From positions 1 through 8,544 of the forward strand of contig JAEVZN010000261.1 of the NCBI GenBank assembly GCA_023392205.1: 8,544 bases of DNA, read 5' to 3'. Positions within the stretch are counted from its first letter, which is position 1. The number at the start of each line of letters is the position of its first letter. This DNA comes from Pseudomonadota bacterium. GTDB lineage: Bacteria > Pseudomonadota > Alphaproteobacteria > Rhizobiales > Xanthobacteraceae. Below, one piece after another: positions 6,464 through 8,544 of the stretch. Position numbers and translations under genes: made by a program. The notes under the pieces are model-generated. The model was given only the letters and a program-made list of their open reading frames with translations. It was not told where the DNA came from and searched no databases.

Positions 6464-6775
6464 CTACTTCTTCTTGTCTTTCTTCTGGTACATCGCGAGC
6501 ATGCGTTGCGTAACCAGAAAGCCGCCAAAGATATTGATCGAGGCAAAGACCAGCGCGACAAAGCCTAAGATGCGCGCGAATGTCGTGCCCGATTCCATGA
6601 TCGGCACGCCGACCGCGAGCAGCGCCCCGACAACGATCACCGACGAGATCGCGTTGGTCACCGACATCAGCGGCGTGTGCAGGGCCGGCGTCACCGACCA
6701 GACGACGTAATAGCCGACGAACACCGCCAGCACGAAAATTGAGAACTGGAAGACGAAAGGATCGACGTTTTCCAT
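6464..6775 (-). CDS. pntAB: NAD(P) transhydrogenase subunit alpha part 2 (membrane)
   Basis: The 103-aa protein supplies the alpha-side membrane helices of the dII domain, which in E. coli are fused to the C terminus of PntA. Three hydrophobic segments are visible: about residues 8-28 ([18 protein letters not shown]), 41-58 ([17 protein letters not shown]) and 66-88 ([20 protein letters not shown]). The conserved [18 protein letters not shown] between helices 1 and 2 and [10 protein letters not shown] after helix 3 are the family signature. The C terminus is lysine-rich (QKKDKKK) and should be cytoplasmic. It starts 21 bp after pntAA, with only a weak ribosome site (GGGGC), and belongs to the same operon. 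The split alpha subunit is the arrangement known from Rhodospirillum rubrum and relatives. Confidence 0.93.
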   Translation of the reverse strand: MENVDPFVFQFSIFVLAVFVGYYVVWSVTPALHTPLMSVTNAISSVIVVGALLAVGVPIMESGTTFARILGFVALVFASINIFGGFLVTQRMLAMYQKKDKKK

Positions 6776-6796
6776 GAGCGATGCCCCGTGAGCGCC

Positions 6797-7930
6797 TTAG
6801 GCCGAAACTTTCGGCTGAAAATTCGGATGAATGACCTTGCCGTCGCGGGTCAGCGCCGTGGCCTTCACGATCTCGTCGTCCCAGTCGATGGCCAGCTTTT
6901 TCTCTTTCTTGTCGATCAGGATATCGAGGAAGGTGATGAGGTTCTTTGCGTAGAGGGCTGACGCGGACGCGGCGATCCGGCCCGGTACGTTGGCGTAGCC
7001 GACAATCTTCACGCCATGCACATTGGCCACTTCGCCTGCGCTGACACCCTCGACATTCCCGCCGCGCTCGACCGCAAGGTCGACCAGCACCGATCCCGGT
7101 TTCATCGACGTCACCATCTCGCGCGAGACGAGTCTCGGCGCCGGCCGGCCGGGAATAAGCGCCGTCGTGATGACGATGTCCTGCTTCTTGATGTGGTCGG
7201 CAATCAGCGCCGCCTGCTTGGCCTGATACTCCTTGGACATTTCTTTGGCATATCCGCCCGCGGTCTCGGCCTGTTTGAATTCCTCGTCCTCGACCGCCAC
7301 GAACTTCGCGCCAAGGCTCTCGACCTGCTCCTTCGCCGCGGGACGCACATCGGTTGCGGTCACGACGGCACCAAGGCGGCGCGCGGTGGCGATGGCCTGC
7401 AATCCGGCGACGCCGGCACCCATCACGAAGACGCGGGCGGCAGGCACCGTGCCCGCAGCCGTCATCATCATCGGCAGCGCACGGCCATATTCGGACGCGC
7501 CGTCGATCACGGCGCGGTAGCCGGCGAGATTGGCCTGGCTCGACAGCACGTCCATGGATTGCGCGCGGGTGATGCGCGGCATCAGTTCCATGGCGAAGGC
7601 ATTGACCCCGGCATCGGCGAGGCCTTTCAGCGCCACCTCATGGCCATAGGGGTCCATGATGGCGATGACCAGCGCCCCGTCCTTGTAGCCCAGAAGATCT
7701 TCCGCTGCCGGCCGCCGCACGGCGAGCACCACATCGGCATCGCGCGCGGCGTCCTTGCTGATCGTGGCTCCGGCGGCCTTGAACTCGTCGTCAGGGATGC
7801 CGGACTGGATGCCGGCGCCCGGCATCACAGCCACTTCGGCGCCGAGCCCGATGAGCTTCTTGACCGTCTCCGGCGTGCCGGCGACGCGCGGCTCTGCCTT
7901 GTCGGTCTCGGCTGCTATCGCGATTTTCAT
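6797..7930 (-). CDS. pntAA: NAD(P) transhydrogenase subunit alpha part 1 (NAD-binding dI)
   Basis: This is the soluble dI component that binds NAD(H) and exchanges hydride with the NADP site of PntB on the cytoplasmic face. The 377-aa product is near the ~384 aa of the R. rubrum protein. The N-terminal half starts MKIAIAAETDKAEPRVA. The loop PRITRAQSMDVLSSQANLAGYRA (about 118-140) contains Arg119, Gln124, Asp127 and Ser130, equivalent to the hydride-site residues Arg127, Gln132, Asp135 and Ser138 of R. rubrum. The Rossmann fold follows with VMGAGVAGLQA (Gly171, Gly173, Gly176) and the TATDVR strand end that binds the NAD ribose. The frame extends 6 codons to a TTG at 7948, but the ATG at 7930 matches the family start; GGGGGG upstream may serve as ribosome site. 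It lies 28 bp after the oxidase subunit IV-like gene and 21 bp before pntAB. No defect is visible. Confidence 0.94.
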   Translation of the reverse strand: MKIAIAAETDKAEPRVAGTPETVKKLIGLGAEVAVMPGAGIQSGIPDDEFKAAGATISKDAARDADVVLAVRRPAAEDLLGYKDGALVIAIMDPYGHEVALKGLADAGVNAFAMELMPRITRAQSMDVLSSQANLAGYRAVIDGASEYGRALPMMMTAAGTVPAARVFVMGAGVAGLQAIATARRLGAVVTATDVRPAAKEQVESLGAKFVAVEDEEFKQAETAGGYAKEMSKEYQAKQAALIADHIKKQDIVITTALIPGRPAPRLVSREMVTSMKPGSVLVDLAVERGGNVEGVSAGEVANVHGVKIVGYANVPGRIAASASALYAKNLITFLDILIDKKEKKLAIDWDDEIVKATALTRDGKVIHPNFQPKVSA

Positions 7931-7958
7931 GGTGCCCCCCGACCCCAAAGCGCTGTTG

Positions 7959-8111
7959 TCAGAGCAGGAAATAAGCCATCAGCACAAGAATGATGATCAC
8001 GGCAATGGTGCCCCATTTGGTCAGCGCCAGGAACAGCAGATAGGACTGCTCGTGTTCCTTGTAATCATTGCCGTCAGCGGCCGTGTAGGCCACTTCGCTG
8101 TGGTCTGCCAT
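7959..8111 (-). CDS. aa3-type cytochrome c oxidase subunit IV-like small membrane protein
   Basis: This 50-aa protein begins MADHSEVAYTAADGND, followed by YKEHEQSYLLF, and ends in one transmembrane helix from about residue 33 to 50 (GTIAVIIILVLMAYFLL). The pattern, a short acidic N-terminal part with ADGND and HEQ-Y-F, then LTKWG and a single helix, matches the bacterial aa3 oxidase subunit IV family (Pfam COX4_pro_2). Its role in the oxidase is peripheral and poorly known. GGGG at 8118-8121 stands 6 nt before the ATG; an in-frame ATG at 8123 would add four residues. It leads the pnt operon, 28 bp before pntAA. Members of this family are, from memory, often found at this place in alphaproteobacteria, so the pairing is probably old and the link to transhydrogenase deserves notice. 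Confidence 0.82.
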   Translation of the reverse strand: MADHSEVAYTAADGNDYKEHEQSYLLFLALTKWGTIAVIIILVLMAYFLL

Positions 8112-8133
8112 CGCGATCCCCATAAAACGAAAG

Positions 8134-8162
8134 TCTCATTCCGGTTAGCGCAATTGCGTCAA
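8134..8162 (-). promoter_or_regulatory. Candidate promoter of the subunit IV-pnt operon
   Basis: On the minus strand TTGACG (8162-8157) is a good -35 match. A spacer of 17 leads to ATGAGA (8139-8134), a poor -10. The -35 overlaps a perfect 10-bp palindrome CGCAATTGCG (8149-8158), a possible operator. It lies in the 87-bp gap between the operon and the upstream kinase-like gene, the only room for a promoter here. Transcription could instead run through from the upstream gene. Confidence 0.35.
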
Positions 8163-8198
8163 CAGGGCAACGGCGGCAAATTCGGGATGGTCGGAAAA

Positions 8199-8544
8199 TC
8201 AGCCGGGGATGGCGTCCGACAGACCGGCGCGGCCGAGGGCGGCCGCCTGCCGCTCCGCCACCTCGCCGACCGAGAAATTCTCGATCGCCTCGTTGAACAG
8301 CCGGTAGAAATTCAGTTCGGCTTGCAGATGCAGAAACACCCCGCCCAGTCCGATCGCGGCCCGGTCCATGAACACGAATTCGCGAGGGACCGTGACCGGC
8401 CCCTTTGCCTTCAGCGCCTGGTGTACCCGGAAGGCCTCGCGGCGTCCGTATTCGCCGGGCTTCACGCCGTCGGCCACCGTGCGGACCCGGTCGTCGAGGG
8501 GCGGGGCATAGATGAAGCGGGCCCAGATGTTGAGGATGTCGATC
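8199..8544 (-). CDS. AarF/ABC1/UbiB kinase-like protein, C-terminal part only
   Basis: The frame is open to the window edge, so the 5' part lies outside; 114 residues and the TGA stop (8199-8201) are visible. The segment PREFVFMDRAAIGLGGVFLHLQAELNFYRLFNEAIENF resembles the helical C-terminal end of ABC1/UbiB-type atypical kinases, where an R-x-x-x-G-L-G motif is followed by L-x-A-E-x-N. That family supports ubiquinone synthesis or lipid homeostasis, but its catalytic motifs (KxGQ, ExD) are not in this window, so activity cannot be judged. It points the same way as the pnt operon, 87 bp upstream of it. The assignment rests on the C-terminal pattern alone. Confidence 0.6.
   Translation of the reverse strand, partial: IDILNIWARFIYAPPLDDRVRTVADGVKPGEYGRREAFRVHQALKAKGPVTVPREFVFMDRAAIGLGGVFLHLQAELNFYRLFNEAIENFSVGEVAERQAAALGRAGLSDAIPG

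Noticed and set aside
4937..6568. 543-codon plus-strand open frame opposite pntB
   Set aside because: It is rich in Arg, His, Asp and Gly with no domain, as expected for the complement of a GC-rich gene; the opposite frame has clear PntB motifs.
7016..7993. 325-codon plus-strand open frame
   Set aside because: It is antisense to pntAA, with the biased His/Arg/Gly composition of a complement frame and no family resemblance.
1..8544. Search for tRNA, rRNA, CRISPR, transposase or prophage features
   Set aside because: I saw none: no regularly spaced repeats, no transposase-like frame and no tRNA-like cloverleaf in the gaps. The only repeats are those listed.

Overview
The window is GC-rich DNA from a proteobacterium, most likely an alphaproteobacterium of the Hyphomicrobiales (Bradyrhizobium / Afipia / Rhodopseudomonas / Pseudolabrys-like). 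Three things point there: the transhydrogenase alpha subunit is split into two genes, a tiny aa3-oxidase subunit IV gene heads that operon, and an intergenic palindromic element resembles those scattered through Bradyrhizobium-type genomes. The taxonomy is an inference from gene content.

Layout. (1) Bases 136-2827, plus strand: hpaE (5-carboxymethyl-2-hydroxymuconate-semialdehyde dehydrogenase) and hpaD (homoprotocatechuate 2,3-dioxygenase), separated by a 175-bp spacer that is mostly one palindromic repeat element. HpaD opens the ring of 3,4-dihydroxyphenylacetate and HpaE oxidises the aldehyde formed, so they are consecutive steps of 4-hydroxyphenylacetate breakdown. (2) Bases 2837-3265, minus strand: a small single-domain cupin protein, convergent with hpaD, with a two-unit 17-bp tandem repeat just upstream of its start. 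(3) Bases 3416-4930, plus strand: selO (YdiU), a pseudokinase-fold protein AMPylator, divergent from the cupin gene. A strong hairpin lies between selO and the next, convergent, operon. (4) Bases 8111 down to 4997, minus strand: a 50-aa cytochrome oxidase subunit IV-like gene, then pntAA, pntAB, a possible 21-aa ORF, and pntB, which encode the membrane proton-translocating NAD(P) transhydrogenase. (5) Bases 8544-8199, minus strand: the 3' end of a gene resembling the AarF/ABC1/UbiB kinase family, cut by the window edge.

The most notable point is that pntB carries one in-frame amber codon (6110-6112) where the family has Ser, directly after the histidine equivalent to E. coli beta-His91 of the proton channel. 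A Lys in place of a hydrophobic residue lies four codons on. The rest of the frame is intact at exactly family length. This is a recent nonsense mutation, a sequencing error, or conceivably recoding or re-initiation. The other genes are ordinary housekeeping and catabolic families, and I see no new defence, mobile or secretion system.
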